Positions 18,144 to 26,877 are shown, counted from the first letter of the stretch. The stretch is 47,514 nucleotides of DNA from Fluviicola sp. (GCA_002734085.1 NVXV01000003.1:217512-265025), one strand, 5' to 3'. Made by a program: numbers and translations. The notes: generated by a model not told the origin, from the sequence alone.

Positions 18144-18232
18144 CTTAAGCATCTATTCCAGCATAAAATTAGTTCATGATAATTTAAAATTCTTCAAAAG
18201 AAAGAATTAAGATAGATAGCATCGCATAGCAA

Positions 18233-18336
18233 AAAGCCCTTAAAACGGGGCAATCGAATAATAAAGCTGGGGCTTGTGAGCATTCGTGGAGTGCGGGTTG
18301 ACCCCGTATTCCCGGGATTCATCCCGCACCGATAGC
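18233..18336 (+). repeat. REP-like palindromic repeat, copy D (diverged, compound)
   Basis: It begins with GCCCTTAAAACGGGGC (18237-18252), then GGGGC. The main palindrome is expanded: GTGCGGG (18291-18297) pairs with CCCGCAC (18323-18329), but between them lies a second CCCCGTATTCCCGGG segment, as if two copies fused. CGATAG follows as in the other copies. It ends a few bases before the leuS stop codon. Confidence 0.7.
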
Positions 18337-18343
18337 GTTATTG

Positions 18344-21301
18344 TTATACAACAACGTTCACAATCCTTCCAGGAACAACAATCACTTTTTTAGGGGCTTT
18401 GCCTTCCAAGTATTGCTGTGCTTTTTCCATGGCGAGTACTTCTTTCTCTACATCTTCTTTTGACATATTCGTTGGAAGCTCTGCTTTGAAACGCATTTTA
18501 CCGTTGAAACTTACCGGGTAAGCAAACGTGTTTTCAATTAAATATTCTTCGTTGAATTCTGGGAATTTTGCATCACTCACTGTTCCTGCTTCGTTACCCA
18601 GTTTTGTCCAGAGCTCTTCTGCAATATGCGGTGCATAAGGCGTTAAGAGAACGACTAATTCTTCTAAAATCGCTTTGTTATTGCATTTTAAATCTGTCAA
18701 TTCATTCACACAAATCATAAACGCTGAAACCGCTGTGTTGAACACATAACGATCCATGTCGTCCTGAATCTTTTTGATGGTTTTATGTAGCGCCTTTAAC
18801 GCTTTTTTGTCTGGCTCTCCTGCTGATAAGTTCAGGTTTCCGTCATTATCATGGAACAAACGCCATAATTTGCGCAAGAAGTTATGTACTCCGTTAATCC
18901 CTTTCGTATCCCAAGGTTTTGCTTGTTCTATAGGCCCTAAGAACATTTCGTACATACGTAATGTGTCGGCTCCGTATTTTTCAACGAGTTCGTCTGGTGT
19001 TTGCACGTTGTATTTGGATTTAGACATTTTTTCTACTTCGTGTCCACAGATGTAGTTACCTTCATAGTTCGTAATGAATTTGGAGTTCGAATACTCTGGT
19101 CTCCATTTCTTGTATCTTTCTATATCTAGAATATCATTACTTTCAATCAAATTAATGTCTACATGGAGTTTAACAAGTTTCAAATCACTTATTCCATCTA
19201 GTTTCACATTATTAAACTTTTCGATGTCACGAATAAGGTCTTCTGATTGATCTTCCGTAAAATCATGTTGCAAAATTTCCTCAGCATCACTCTTACTATA
19301 GAAATGATAATAATGTTGAAAAGGCTTATCAGACTCTACGCCTGACCTGAGCACAGTGCAACTAGTATGATAAACAAAACTACTTCTCCCCAAAATCATC
19401 CCTTGATTAATCATCTTTTGAAACGGTTCTTCAAAGTCGATATAACCATGATCTTTTAGGAACATGGTCCAAAAACGCGCGTACAATAAATGTCCGGTAG
19501 CGTGTTCTGCTCCTCCGATGTATAAATCGACGTTTTTCCAGTAGTCTACTTTTTCTTTCCCAACAAATGCTTTTTCATTTTGTGGATCCATGTAGCGCAA
19601 GAAGTACCAAGAACTTCCCGCCCATCCTGGCATGGTGTTTAATTCCATTGGGTGAACGTGTGGTTGATCTGCGTTGTCTTTACTGGTAAGACAACTGTTC
19701 TTTTCGTCCCAGTACCATTCTGTAGCATTCCCTAGAGGAGGCTGACCATCTTCTGTTGGTAAATATTTATCTACTTCTGGCAATTCAATTGGTAAATGTT
19801 CGTCTGCAATTGTTTTTGCAACGCCTTTATCATAATACACTGGGAATGGTTCTCCCCAATAACGCTGACGAGAAAATACTGCATCTCTCAACCTATAATT
19901 TGTTTGCTTCTTACCAATCCCCTGCTTTTCCAATTCGAAAATTGCAAGTTTGATGGCTTTGTTCACTTTTAATCCATCTAAAAATTCAGAATTGGTTATC
20001 GTTCCGGTTTTTTCTGTGTAAGCACCTTCTGAAATATCTACGCCTTCGAATACATTTTTAATTGGAATATCAAATTTCTTGGCGAAATCCCAGTCGCGTT
20101 GATCACCACATGGTACGGCCATAACAGCTCCAGTTCCGTAGGAAGCAAGTACATAATCTCCAATCCAAATTGGAATTTTCTCACCGTTAAGTGGGTGTAC
20201 AACATACGCTCCTGTAAACTGACCCGTCACATTTTTCACGTCCGACATACGGTCACGTTCAGACTTCATTCCTGCCGTCTTTTTGTACTCCTCTACTTCA
20301 GATTTGTATTCGTCTGTAGTGATTTGATCTACGAGATCATGTTCTGGAGCAAGCACCATAAATGAAACACCAAATATGGTATCTGGTCGTGTGGTAAATA
20401 CTTCTATCGATTCATCTTCGTATCCGTCTACTTTAAAATTTACAGAAGCTCCAACAGATTTGCCAATCCAGTTGCGTTGAATATCTTTAATTGCATCTGT
20501 CCAGTCGAGGTCATCTAATCCTTGTAAAAGTCGTTCAGCATAAGCGGTAATTCGCATCGACCATTGACGCATCAGTTTTTGTTCTACCGGATGACCACCA
20601 CGTTCAGAAACACCGTTCACCACCTCATCATTCGCGAGTACTGTTCCCAAAGCAGGACACCAGTTCACCCATGAATCTGCTAAATACGTCAGGCGGTAAT
20701 CCATCAGGATATCGTTCTGTTTTTTCGCATCAAAAGACTTCCACTCCTCTGCTGAAAACTCTATTTCACAATCATTAACGGCGTTTATCGTTGTGTTTCC
20801 TTCTGTTTCAAAAACTTGTTTCAATTCTGCAATTGGTCTCGCTTGATTGGAGTCATTACAATAATACGACTCAAATATTTGTTTGAAAATCCACTGTGTC
20901 CATTTATAATAGCTCGGATCAGAAGTACGCACTTCCCTGTTCCAATCAAATGAAAAACCAATTTTATCGAGTTGTTCGCGGTAACGTTCTACGTTTGTTT
21001 TTGTTGTAATTGCTGGATGTTGTCCCGTCTGAATCGCATATTGCTCAGCTGGCAATCCAAAAGAGTCATAACCCATTGGATGCAATACGTTAAATCCTTT
21101 CAATCGCTTGTAGCGCGCATAGATATCAGAAGCAATATAACCTAATGGATGCCCAACGTGTAAACCTGCTCCAGAAGGATAAGGAAACATTGTTAAGCCA
21201 TAATACTTGGGTCTGTCGTTGTCTTCTACCGTTTTATAGGTATTGTTCTCCGCCCAGTGTTTACGCCATTTTTGCTCAATTGCTTTGAAATCGTATTCCA
21301 T
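18344..21301 (-). CDS. leuS: Leucyl-tRNA synthetase
   Basis: 985 residues; charges tRNA-Leu with leucine in the cytoplasm. Class I signatures are PYPSGAGLHVGHPLGY (HVGH at 48-51) and KMSKS (758-762). The CP1 editing domain, with TTRPDTIFGVSF, lies between. It is longer than the usual roughly 860 residues because of an insert at about 140-200 (YYCNDSNQARPIAELKQVFE region) and another before KMSKS (about 645-750). I chose ATG 21301 (MEYDFKAIEQKW): the alternative ATG at 21331 lies inside the -7 element and would precede the transcription start. A diverged REP-like repeat abuts the stop. Confidence 0.97.
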   Translation of the reverse strand: MEYDFKAIEQKWRKHWAENNTYKTVEDNDRPKYYGLTMFPYPSGAGLHVGHPLGYIASDIYARYKRLKGFNVLHPMGYDSFGLPAEQYAIQTGQHPAITTKTNVERYREQLDKIGFSFDWNREVRTSDPSYYKWTQWIFKQIFESYYCNDSNQARPIAELKQVFETEGNTTINAVNDCEIEFSAEEWKSFDAKKQNDILMDYRLTYLADSWVNWCPALGTVLANDEVVNGVSERGGHPVEQKLMRQWSMRITAYAERLLQGLDDLDWTDAIKDIQRNWIGKSVGASVNFKVDGYEDESIEVFTTRPDTIFGVSFMVLAPEHDLVDQITTDEYKSEVEEYKKTAGMKSERDRMSDVKNVTGQFTGAYVVHPLNGEKIPIWIGDYVLASYGTGAVMAVPCGDQRDWDFAKKFDIPIKNVFEGVDISEGAYTEKTGTITNSEFLDGLKVNKAIKLAIFELEKQGIGKKQTNYRLRDAVFSRQRYWGEPFPVYYDKGVAKTIADEHLPIELPEVDKYLPTEDGQPPLGNATEWYWDEKNSCLTSKDNADQPHVHPMELNTMPGWAGSSWYFLRYMDPQNEKAFVGKEKVDYWKNVDLYIGGAEHATGHLLYARFWTMFLKDHGYIDFEEPFQKMINQGMILGRSSFVYHTSCTVLRSGVESDKPFQHYYHFYSKSDAEEILQHDFTEDQSEDLIRDIEKFNNVKLDGISDLKLVKLHVDINLIESNDILDIERYKKWRPEYSNSKFITNYEGNYICGHEVEKMSKSKYNVQTPDELVEKYGADTLRMYEMFLGPIEQAKPWDTKGINGVHNFLRKLWRLFHDNDGNLNLSAGEPDKKALKALHKTIKKIQDDMDRYVFNTAVSAFMICVNELTDLKCNNKAILEELVVLLTPYAPHIAEELWTKLGNEAGTVSDAKFPEFNEEYLIENTFAYPVSFNGKMRFKAELPTNMSKEDVEKEVLAMEKAQQYLEGKAPKKVIVVPGRIVNVVV

Positions 21302-21328
21302 GATTTGATATTTCGTATTACAAAGGGG

Positions 21329-21336
21329 CAAAGATA
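21329..21336 (-). promoter_or_regulatory. -7 promoter element of leuS
   Basis: TATCTTTG on the minus strand (plus CAAAGATA) matches TAnnTTTG, 27 nt upstream of ATG 21301. It fixes the start choice, since an upstream in-frame ATG overlaps the element. Confidence 0.6.
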
Positions 21337-21552
21337 ATAAATTTGAAGTGGTTATATTACTTGCAAATAAGGAGTCTTGAAATCACTGCTTCTGATCGAC
21401 TCACCTTCTATTAAAGAGTCCTATCAATAAATCAAGATACTTGTGCGTATTAAGTCAATATTAATTAAATTGTTAAGACTATGAAAAAATTAATCCTATC
21501 AATCCAATTAAGAAAAGCATGCGTATGTAAATTGAATTTTAAAACACAAAAG

Positions 21553-22125
21553 ATGAATTTAAGAAAAATTACAATGATTGGTGCATTTATCCTTGGAGCT
21601 GGAACTATAGCTAGTCCAGTTTTTGCACAAAAGAGTAAAGAACAAACTGTTGAAGTTGGAGGTGCCGCTATGTACCCTTCTAAAAATATAGTTGAGAATG
21701 CGGTGAATTCGAAAGATCACACAACGCTAGTGGCTGCTGTAAAAGCAGCAGGTTTAGTAGAGACTTTACAGTCTGAAGGACCATTCACTGTTTTTGCACC
21801 AACTAATTCAGCTTTTGATGAATTGCCAGATGGGACGGTCGAAACACTTTTAAAAGCAGAAAACAAAGAGACGCTAAGTTCTATATTAACTTATCACGTT
21901 TTAGCAGGAAAATTTAATGCTAAAGACGTCCTCAAAAACATCAAAAAAAATGATGGGAAAGTTACAATGAAAACAGTAAACGGAGGTGAATTAACCTTTT
22001 GGGAAAAAGAGGGAGATATCTATATTACAGATGAAAATGGAAATAGTGCAATGGTAACTATAGCTGATGTGAATCAATCAAACGGAGTTATCCATGTAAT
22101 TAATAAAGTATTATTGCCAAAATAA
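21553..22125 (+). CDS. Secreted fasciclin (FAS1) domain protein
   Basis: 190 residues from ATG 21553. The signal peptide MNLRKITMIGAFILGAGTIASPVFAQ is followed by one FAS1 domain. The H1 box is PFTVFAPTNSAFDELP, the YH segment is LTYHVLAG, and the H2-like end is ANQSNGVIHVINKVLLPK with the D replaced by A-type variation. FAS1 domains mediate adhesion or ligand binding outside the cell. An in-frame ATG at 21481 would add 24 residues (MKKLILSIQLRKACVCKLNF...) before a normal signal peptide, which is unlikely. I prefer 21553 but the start is not certain. A terminator follows within 50 nt. Confidence 0.88.
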   Translation: MNLRKITMIGAFILGAGTIASPVFAQKSKEQTVEVGGAAMYPSKNIVENAVNSKDHTTLVAAVKAAGLVETLQSEGPFTVFAPTNSAFDELPDGTVETLLKAENKETLSSILTYHVLAGKFNAKDVLKNIKKNDGKVTMKTVNGGELTFWEKEGDIYITDENGNSAMVTIADVNQSNGVIHVINKVLLPK

Positions 22126-22149
22126 TAAGCTAAATATTTCATTTAAAGA

Positions 22150-22180
22150 AAGTCCCTGAAGTAATCGGGGACTTTTTTGT
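22150..22180 (+). terminator. Rho-independent terminator after the fasciclin gene
   Basis: AAGTCCC (22150-22156) pairs with GGGACTT (22168-22174) around an 11-nt loop, followed by a run of T. Confidence 0.88.
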
Positions 22181-22255
22181 ATCACAAAATTTCAAAATAT
22201 AAATAGAAAATAACTTAGTTAATTATTCGTTTTTCTATCAGGTAAAACGTAATTG

Positions 22256-22798
22256 ATGAGAAAACCTTTATTTACTTACTTAATAAGTTTATTTAGTATT
22301 GTTTCTTTTGGACAAGACGACACGATTAACAAAAAACAATTCGAAAATATTTTTGGTGATACTGATTTACACTCTGTTGATTCTATTATCTCAGTCTCAA
22401 AAATAGATAGTCGCTTATTTGGTAAATGGGATCTCAAGGAAGTAAAAACATACAGTGGTGGAGCGCTTATCCAAGAGGAAAGTTTTCAATTGACAAAAGA
22501 AAATAATGGGTTCATTTTTGAGAAAGATTTCCAAGGTCACCATATAATTCAAGGAGATACGAATCATAGGATTATCTATTGGGGTATAACTTCTAAAAAA
22601 GACTCTATAAAAATATTTCAATTAGAAAATCGAAACGTCAATAATGATTATCGACTCGTACTTTCAGCAGAATATGGAATTGAAAAAATCTCTAGAAATA
22701 GGTTTGTTTTGAGTAGGAGAAGCTTGAGTTTTACCACTAAATATACGCGGAAAAGAATATATAAGAAGGAGCTTTTTATATTTCGAAGAGTTAGGTAA
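22256..22798 (+). CDS. Small secreted protein, possibly lipocalin-like, function unknown
   Basis: 180 residues from ATG 22256. The signal peptide MRKPLFTYLISLFSIVSFGQ is followed by a helical linker. From about residue 55 a beta-rich region starts with SRLFGKWDLKEVKTYSGG. A GxW near the front of a series of short strands resembles lipocalin-like domains, but I cannot confirm the fold. The C-terminus is strongly basic (KYTRKRIYKKELFIFRRVR). There is no sorting domain or lipobox. Its stop lies 3 nt from the 3' end of the converging esterase gene, with no terminator between, so the two transcripts overlap. I do not recognise the family. Confidence 0.72.
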   Translation: MRKPLFTYLISLFSIVSFGQDDTINKKQFENIFGDTDLHSVDSIISVSKIDSRLFGKWDLKEVKTYSGGALIQEESFQLTKENNGFIFEKDFQGHHIIQGDTNHRIIYWGITSKKDSIKIFQLENRNVNNDYRLVLSAEYGIEKISRNRFVLSRRSLSFTTKYTRKRIYKKELFIFRRVR

Positions 22799-22801
22799 GT
22801 T

Positions 22802-23773
22802 TTACTCCACTAATAATCCAAAATCTTTAACAACAAAATAGGTAGAATAAAATCCAATATCCGTCGCATACATATTTGCCTTGCCTCCTTGATTGCCCTT
22901 TTCTCCTTCGTCGACGGTAATTTCGTGCCCCACTTCTTTTAGCTGGTAAAAAATGATGCATTCCTGATCTGAGGAATCAGCATAGCTTATTCTTTGAACT
23001 AAGTTGTTGTCTCCGAAATTTTCTTCTTTTATGCGATCCTCATTATCCACTTTTTTCAAATACTTCCATTGTTTTATTAACTCAAAAGAGCTCTGAATAC
23101 TCACCACATTATCATCTTCTCCGTGTACAACAACTAGATTTGGATAATTTACTTTCTCGTTATAATTTGGAATTTCTTGCCCCCACTCCTCTGAAGTCTT
23201 ATTAGGAACATTCAGCATTACTTTCATTCCTTGAAATCCATTTTTTGCTATTCCATGAGGTGCTCCCGCGAAAATTGCTCCTGCTTTAAACATTTCAGGA
23301 TAGTTTGCCATCATTGAAACGCTCATTGCTGCTCCTGCTGAGAGTCCATATATAAAAATCTTTTGTTGATTTATTTTGTAATGTTGTATAACAAAATCTA
23401 TCATGTTTTTAATAGAGCGACTTTCACCTTTGTCTTCTGAAATGTCTTTGTTTTTAAACCAGTTAAAACACAAAGAAGTGTTATTGATAAATTTTTGCAT
23501 GGGATACAAAACAATAAAGTCGTTTTCTTCTGCCAATTCGTTCCACCCGCTCCCTTCCATTAGATTTTTAAGTGTTTGAGAACAACCATGTAAAGCAACG
23601 ACTACAGGGATATTTGAAACCGAATCATTCTTTACAGACTCTGGAATATACATCTTCATTCCTAAATTCCCGGGATTTTCACCAAAATCATCAATGTCTA
23701 TCACCTCGTTTGAAAGTGCAGAAAAACCAAAGAATGAGACTATAAAGAATAAAAATAATAATTTCAAATACAA
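22802..23773 (-). CDS. Secreted PHB-depolymerase-family esterase (alpha/beta hydrolase), TTG start
   Basis: 323 residues. A hydrophobic signal peptide (LLFLFFIVSFFGFSALS) precedes an alpha/beta hydrolase. The oxyanion strand is VVVALHGCSQ. The nucleophile elbow is IYGLSAGAAMS (Ser145), a likely acid sits in VVHGEDDNVV, and the catalytic His is in EVGHEITV. The order fits esterases of the PHB depolymerase/feruloyl esterase group; the substrate is unknown. No ATG exists before the signal peptide: the frame opens with TTG 23773 (or TTG 23767, giving MKLLFLFF). The deiminase gene upstream stops 4 nt earlier, so translation is probably coupled. Confidence 0.83.
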   Translation of the reverse strand: MYLKLLFLFFIVSFFGFSALSNEVIDIDDFGENPGNLGMKMYIPESVKNDSVSNIPVVVALHGCSQTLKNLMEGSGWNELAEENDFIVLYPMQKFINNTSLCFNWFKNKDISEDKGESRSIKNMIDFVIQHYKINQQKIFIYGLSAGAAMSVSMMANYPEMFKAGAIFAGAPHGIAKNGFQGMKVMLNVPNKTSEEWGQEIPNYNEKVNYPNLVVVHGEDDNVVSIQSSFELIKQWKYLKKVDNEDRIKEENFGDNNLVQRISYADSSDQECIIFYQLKEVGHEITVDEGEKGNQGGKANMYATDIGFYSTYFVVKDFGLLVE

Positions 23774-23777
23774 AGAT

Positions 23778-25547
23778 TTACATAATCACTAAAGCATGTG
23801 TCTCCACTCTTTTATTCGAAACGATTCTAACCGAATAAGTACCTTCAGCATACTTGTTCGCATCAATAAAGTGATTTTTCTTTCCCTGTGGAAATTTACC
23901 TTCGTAAATAAGTTCTACTCTTCTTCTTGTAGCATCAACTAACTCAATCACTCCTTCTTCATCAGCATTTGCTTTTACAGGAATGACAGTTATCGCAGAA
24001 GCTGGATTTGGATATACCTCGAGTACTTCTATTTCTTCATTTTCGAGACTAGCATCGCCATCATCGAAAACAGTAAACTTCCAATATCCATCAGGAGCTG
24101 GCATTGGTCGTGTACTTGACTTTCCAGAATTCGCTGTTGCTTCAATATAATAGTAAATATCCACTTCACCGTTTTGTGCGGGAATTAAAGCTTGCCAGTC
24201 ATCATTTCCAATATCTGTCATAGAAATACTTTGATATGCACCACCTGTTCCAACTTTGTAATGAAGTGTTGCAGAAGCTATTCCTGAACGATGCGAGATG
24301 TACGCAGTCGCTTGATATGGATTTAGATTGTCATACGTGTCATCTAAACGCTGATGTGAAATAATTAAAGGATCTTGTACACCTACAGCATGCGTAATAC
24401 AATGTATTGCACCACCAGAAGCAATCAAAGATTCTCCAGATTCGTAATCCACATTTACACCTACGATATTGTACCCAGGCATTGCATCTTCTAATATTCG
24501 TTGAGCAATCGTGTCGTATTCTTCTCTATAGAAAGGTACAATTACCGTATTGTTAACAAAAACTTGATTTGCATAAGTTCTATAATATCCATTATTATCA
24601 GGATATGCGCCACCTGTTGATGGAGGTGCAGGAATTCTAATAACACGATAAGGTGTGCCATAAACTGAAGTGAAATTATCTAATATGTAATCTAAATTAG
24701 CTTCAATCTGAGGACCATCTGCAACACCCGCTGGGTATTCGCTTACTAAAAGTGTTTCTTCATCAATGAACTTTATTTGCATATCAATGTGATCAATATC
24801 ATCATAGGGAAGGCGTTCCACTTTGATATAATTGTCAATCCCCATAAAATCACTGAATATATCATTCAATTCTTGCTCAGTTTTGGGCGTAACACCAAAT
24901 GAATTTCCGACATCATTTTCATCAGTTATCAATTTCGATGAAACACTTGTACCAAATCCATCCGCCATATAATTTCCTCCTGTGGCAATAACATCCGTTG
25001 GCGCATTAGTCATTTGATAAATTGGGATGTTTAAAAAGTTAGCATACGCTTCAGGCGCTCCGTTATCTAATGGTCGAGGTCGATTATAAATCCAATCCAC
25101 CAAAATCAATGAATCATTCCAGTCTTTATAAACAGTGTTTGCCGCATAATCTCGCATCCAAATCGAATTATAGTCGCGATCCATATATACAACACTGTCT
25201 GTTGATACACCTGCATTCTGCAATGTATTTTCAACACTTGACTCATTGGGTGTTATAATTAGTACTTTACATTCATTTACAGCTGCTTCAACAATTCCTG
25301 TTAATGTATTGGAGTAATTTGGAACCCATGTCACTAATAAATACTCTATTTCTTCCCATTCAGCCATGGTACGAAGATTACCTTGAGGGGGATTAGTAGA
25401 AGCGCGTTCAGGGTTGTAATTACTGAACTGATACGTTGACATTATTTGTTTTTCCTCTTCAGTTAATCCCCTTGGTAGAGGTTCTTCTTGAGCGTTTATG
25501 GCAAATAATGAGATTGTAAAAAGTGTAAGTAATATATATTTTTTCAT
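23778..25547 (-). CDS. Secreted agmatine/peptidylarginine deiminase family protein with T9SS sorting domain
   Basis: 589 residues. The signal peptide ends AINAQ. Residues about 50-390 form the PAD_porph/agmatine deiminase fold. Catalytic positions visible are Asp133 in WMRD, GGNYMADGFGT (190-200), His253 in HIDM and Cys383 in SGGAIHCIT. Residues about 400-495 form an Ig-like module, and a T9SS type A domain (VYPNPAS) ends the protein. Cytoplasmic agmatine deiminases have neither a signal peptide nor a sorting domain. The layout matches Porphyromonas gingivalis PPAD, a T9SS-exported enzyme that converts C-terminal arginine to citrulline. Activity on peptides here is inference. It forms an operon with the downstream esterase. 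Confidence 0.88.
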   Translation of the reverse strand: MKKYILLTLFTISLFAINAQEEPLPRGLTEEEKQIMSTYQFSNYNPERASTNPPQGNLRTMAEWEEIEYLLVTWVPNYSNTLTGIVEAAVNECKVLIITPNESSVENTLQNAGVSTDSVVYMDRDYNSIWMRDYAANTVYKDWNDSLILVDWIYNRPRPLDNGAPEAYANFLNIPIYQMTNAPTDVIATGGNYMADGFGTSVSSKLITDENDVGNSFGVTPKTEQELNDIFSDFMGIDNYIKVERLPYDDIDHIDMQIKFIDEETLLVSEYPAGVADGPQIEANLDYILDNFTSVYGTPYRVIRIPAPPSTGGAYPDNNGYYRTYANQVFVNNTVIVPFYREEYDTIAQRILEDAMPGYNIVGVNVDYESGESLIASGGAIHCITHAVGVQDPLIISHQRLDDTYDNLNPYQATAYISHRSGIASATLHYKVGTGGAYQSISMTDIGNDDWQALIPAQNGEVDIYYYIEATANSGKSSTRPMPAPDGYWKFTVFDDGDASLENEEIEVLEVYPNPASAITVIPVKANADEEGVIELVDATRRRVELIYEGKFPQGKKNHFIDANKYAEGTYSVRIVSNKRVETHALVIM

Positions 25548-25635
25548 AACAATAGCAAATTTCAGGCAATATAAAGTATATTCTCCTACTTTCCAAAGGT
25601 GTTATGATGTTTGGTGAATTCTAATGATGAAAGCC

Positions 25636-26661
25636 CTATTTACTGAAGAAATAGTAAATATGTGTTTCCCATTTACTTGTGTCTGGTTCATTCCCTGGAT
25701 CAGAAATGTATTCTTCTAAAGCAGGACCTTCTAATGAAAGGTCATTCTCTTTCACATAGGATTCAATTGCGTTATGGGGTTCGGCCAAATCATCATAACT
25801 TCCCATATGAACAATTTTTAGTGCTTTCCCACCTAATTCAAATGTTTCGAACTCATTAAAATCTTTAGACAAACCTTTCACAGGCATAACAGCAGCCATA
25901 TCAGCTTGTCCTTTTTCTGGCTCCCATACAAAGTAAATTCCAGAAGGACGACCATCAAGTTCCATCGAGTTTTCAGCCACAAATGAATTAATAGCTCCAT
26001 AATTGTCTGAATAAAACGATTGCATATTTTCAAATTGAACAACATCTCTTTTCCCAATGAATTTTCTAGTCGGTACTTCAACCGTTTGAATATTTGAAGG
26101 AGATTCTTCAACTACTGGTTTCTCAGCTAATTCTTCGACTGAATTTTTGAGTTTATCAAGTCCTTTTTCAAAGTCTTCACCAACCGTTTCTTCCATACTA
26201 AAAAACAATGACATTATATTCCAAGGATAAGCCATTTCTCCTTCCATGTACCAGGTTACTTCTGTTTTTCCATTTACATCTTTAAACGCATAATATGTAG
26301 GACTTTCTGATTCGAAAGGTTCTTTAAAAATCAAATGGATCTTCACTGTATCTTCTGAAACATCAGTTATTGTCATTGTTCCTTTTCCGACATCTTCATT
26401 TCCTTCCCATTCATATTTGCTTCCAACAGAGCCAGCTGCTCCTGTTATTTCAATTTCCATATCCTCATCCATTTCAGCCCAAGGGCTCCAATCCTGGAAA
26501 TTTTCAAAGTTTGCCATATAGGCTTTGACTTTATCTTTTCCTGCGTCAACAACAATAGTTCTTTTCAAATTGTAGTCAGTATCCAAGAATAAAGGAATAA
26601 TAAAGAATAGCCCAATTAGAAGGATAATTAGTATAACGAAGGTTTTAAGTACTTTTTTCAT
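25636..26661 (-). CDS. Membrane-anchored SRPBCC plus GyrI-like domain protein
   Basis: 341 residues. An N-terminal hydrophobic anchor (about 7-27, FVILIILLIGLFFIIPLFL) is followed by an SRPBCC/polyketide-cyclase-like domain (about 30-180, RTIVVDAGKDKVKAYMANFENFQDWSPWAE). From about residue 200 there is a GyrI/AraC-effector-like ligand-binding domain (VEVPTRKFIGKRDVVQ... ending ETHIYYFFSK). Both folds bind small hydrophobic ligands; the ligand is unknown. Such two-domain proteins are common and uncharacterised in Bacteroidota. A -7-like TACATTCG lies at 26689-26682 on the minus strand, divergent from the phenylalanine hydroxylase leader. Confidence 0.82.
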   Translation of the reverse strand: MKKVLKTFVILIILLIGLFFIIPLFLDTDYNLKRTIVVDAGKDKVKAYMANFENFQDWSPWAEMDEDMEIEITGAAGSVGSKYEWEGNEDVGKGTMTITDVSEDTVKIHLIFKEPFESESPTYYAFKDVNGKTEVTWYMEGEMAYPWNIMSLFFSMEETVGEDFEKGLDKLKNSVEELAEKPVVEESPSNIQTVEVPTRKFIGKRDVVQFENMQSFYSDNYGAINSFVAENSMELDGRPSGIYFVWEPEKGQADMAAVMPVKGLSKDFNEFETFELGGKALKIVHMGSYDDLAEPHNAIESYVKENDLSLEGPALEEYISDPGNEPDTSKWETHIYYFFSK

Positions 26662-26735
26662 AATCTTTAGTTTTAACGTAACGAATGTATAAAAAAATTA
26701 ACAACATTGTTATATTTTTTATGAAATATAGTTTT

Positions 26736-26743
26736 ACCTTTGT
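26736..26743 (+). promoter_or_regulatory. -7 promoter element driving the phenylalanine hydroxylase leader
   Basis: TACCTTTG matches TAnnTTTG exactly. A TTG at 26708-26710 is too far (25 nt) to be a normal -33 element. Transcription should begin a few bases past 26743, so the leader peptide ATG (26753) would be very near the 5' end. Confidence 0.6.
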
Positions 26744-26752
26744 TCAATCTAA

Positions 26753-26812
26753 TGAAGAAGAATTATACATACTGGTATTTTAACTGTGTACACGGAACCA
26801 GTATGTTATAAC
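26753..26812 (+). CDS. Aromatic-rich leader peptide of a putative attenuator
   Basis: A 19-codon frame starts at ATG 26753 and stops at TAA 26810-26812. It encodes MKKNYTYWYFNC followed by VHGTSML. Residues 5-10 are Tyr-Thr-Tyr-Trp-Tyr-Phe, so five of six consecutive codons are aromatic. It lies between a consensus -7 element and a terminator just before a gene for aromatic amino acid hydroxylation. Ribosome stalling at these codons would cover stem region 1 (26768-26777). It is too short for statistical gene finding; the call rests on composition, position and the three overlapping stems. Confidence 0.75.
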
Positions 26813-26867
26813 TATAAATAATTATTTTTATTAACGAGCCTGGTTCTATTTGAATCGGGCTTTTTTT
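26768..26867 (+). promoter_or_regulatory. Transcription attenuator (three competing stems) upstream of phenylalanine hydroxylase
   Basis: Region 1 (26768-26777, ACATACTGGT) pairs with region 2 (26798-26807, ACCAGTATGT), 10 bp. Region 2 also pairs through GAACCAG (26796-26802) with region 3 CTGGTTC (26840-26846), 7 bp plus a G-U. Region 3 (26837-26846) pairs with region 4 (26852-26861) to form the terminator. Stalling on the aromatic codons blocks region 1 and favours 2:3 (antitermination). A ribosome at the stop codon covers region 2 and favours 3:4 (termination). Expression should rise when aromatic amino acids, probably tyrosine, are scarce. Confidence 0.75.
26837..26867 (+). terminator. 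Attenuator terminator hairpin
   Basis: AGCCTGGTTC (26837-26846) pairs with GAATCGGGCT (26852-26861): 10 bp including two G-U pairs, a 5-nt loop, then seven T (26861-26867). It ends 10 nt before the hydroxylase ATG, too close to be a terminator of an upstream gene. Confidence 0.85.
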
Positions 26868-26877
26868 ATTTTATATT

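Larger units (their letters stand above)
17340..18145 (-). mobile_element. RAYT-type element: REP-associated tyrosine transposase between inverted REP-like repeats
   Basis: The transposase gene (17449-17901, minus) lies between copy B (17340-17428, direct) and copy C (about 18060-18143, inverted). This is the arrangement of REP/RAYT systems, in which a single-copy Y1 transposase maintains short palindromic repeats elsewhere in the genome. Copies A (10581) and D (18233) would then be dispersed, non-autonomous copies. No target-site duplication is expected for this class and none was seen. Confidence 0.75.
17902..18343. other. 442-nt gene-free stretch with two REP-like repeats
   Basis: This stretch holds the transposase promoter region (AT-rich, no clear TAnnTTTG), then inverted copy C (about 18060-18143) and copy D (about 18233-18336) 90 nt further on. 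No open frame with coding character was found. Copy D abuts the stop codon of leuS, so it may also serve as a 3' end structure for that minus-strand transcript. Confidence 0.7.

Noticed and set aside
21302-21331. Ten-codon upstream extension of leuS (ATG 21331)
   Set aside because: The ATG overlaps the leuS -7 element, and LeuRS normally begins at the MEYDF-type start.
21481-21552. Upstream start for the fasciclin gene or a separate leader peptide
   Set aside because: The extra 24 residues would bury a normal signal peptide. They show no codon enrichment that would suggest an attenuator, and no terminator lies between.
25662-25859. Open frames antisense to the SRPBCC gene and similar short frames throughout
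   Set aside because: No signal peptide, domain motif or promoter; they lie wholly inside well-supported genes on the other strand.
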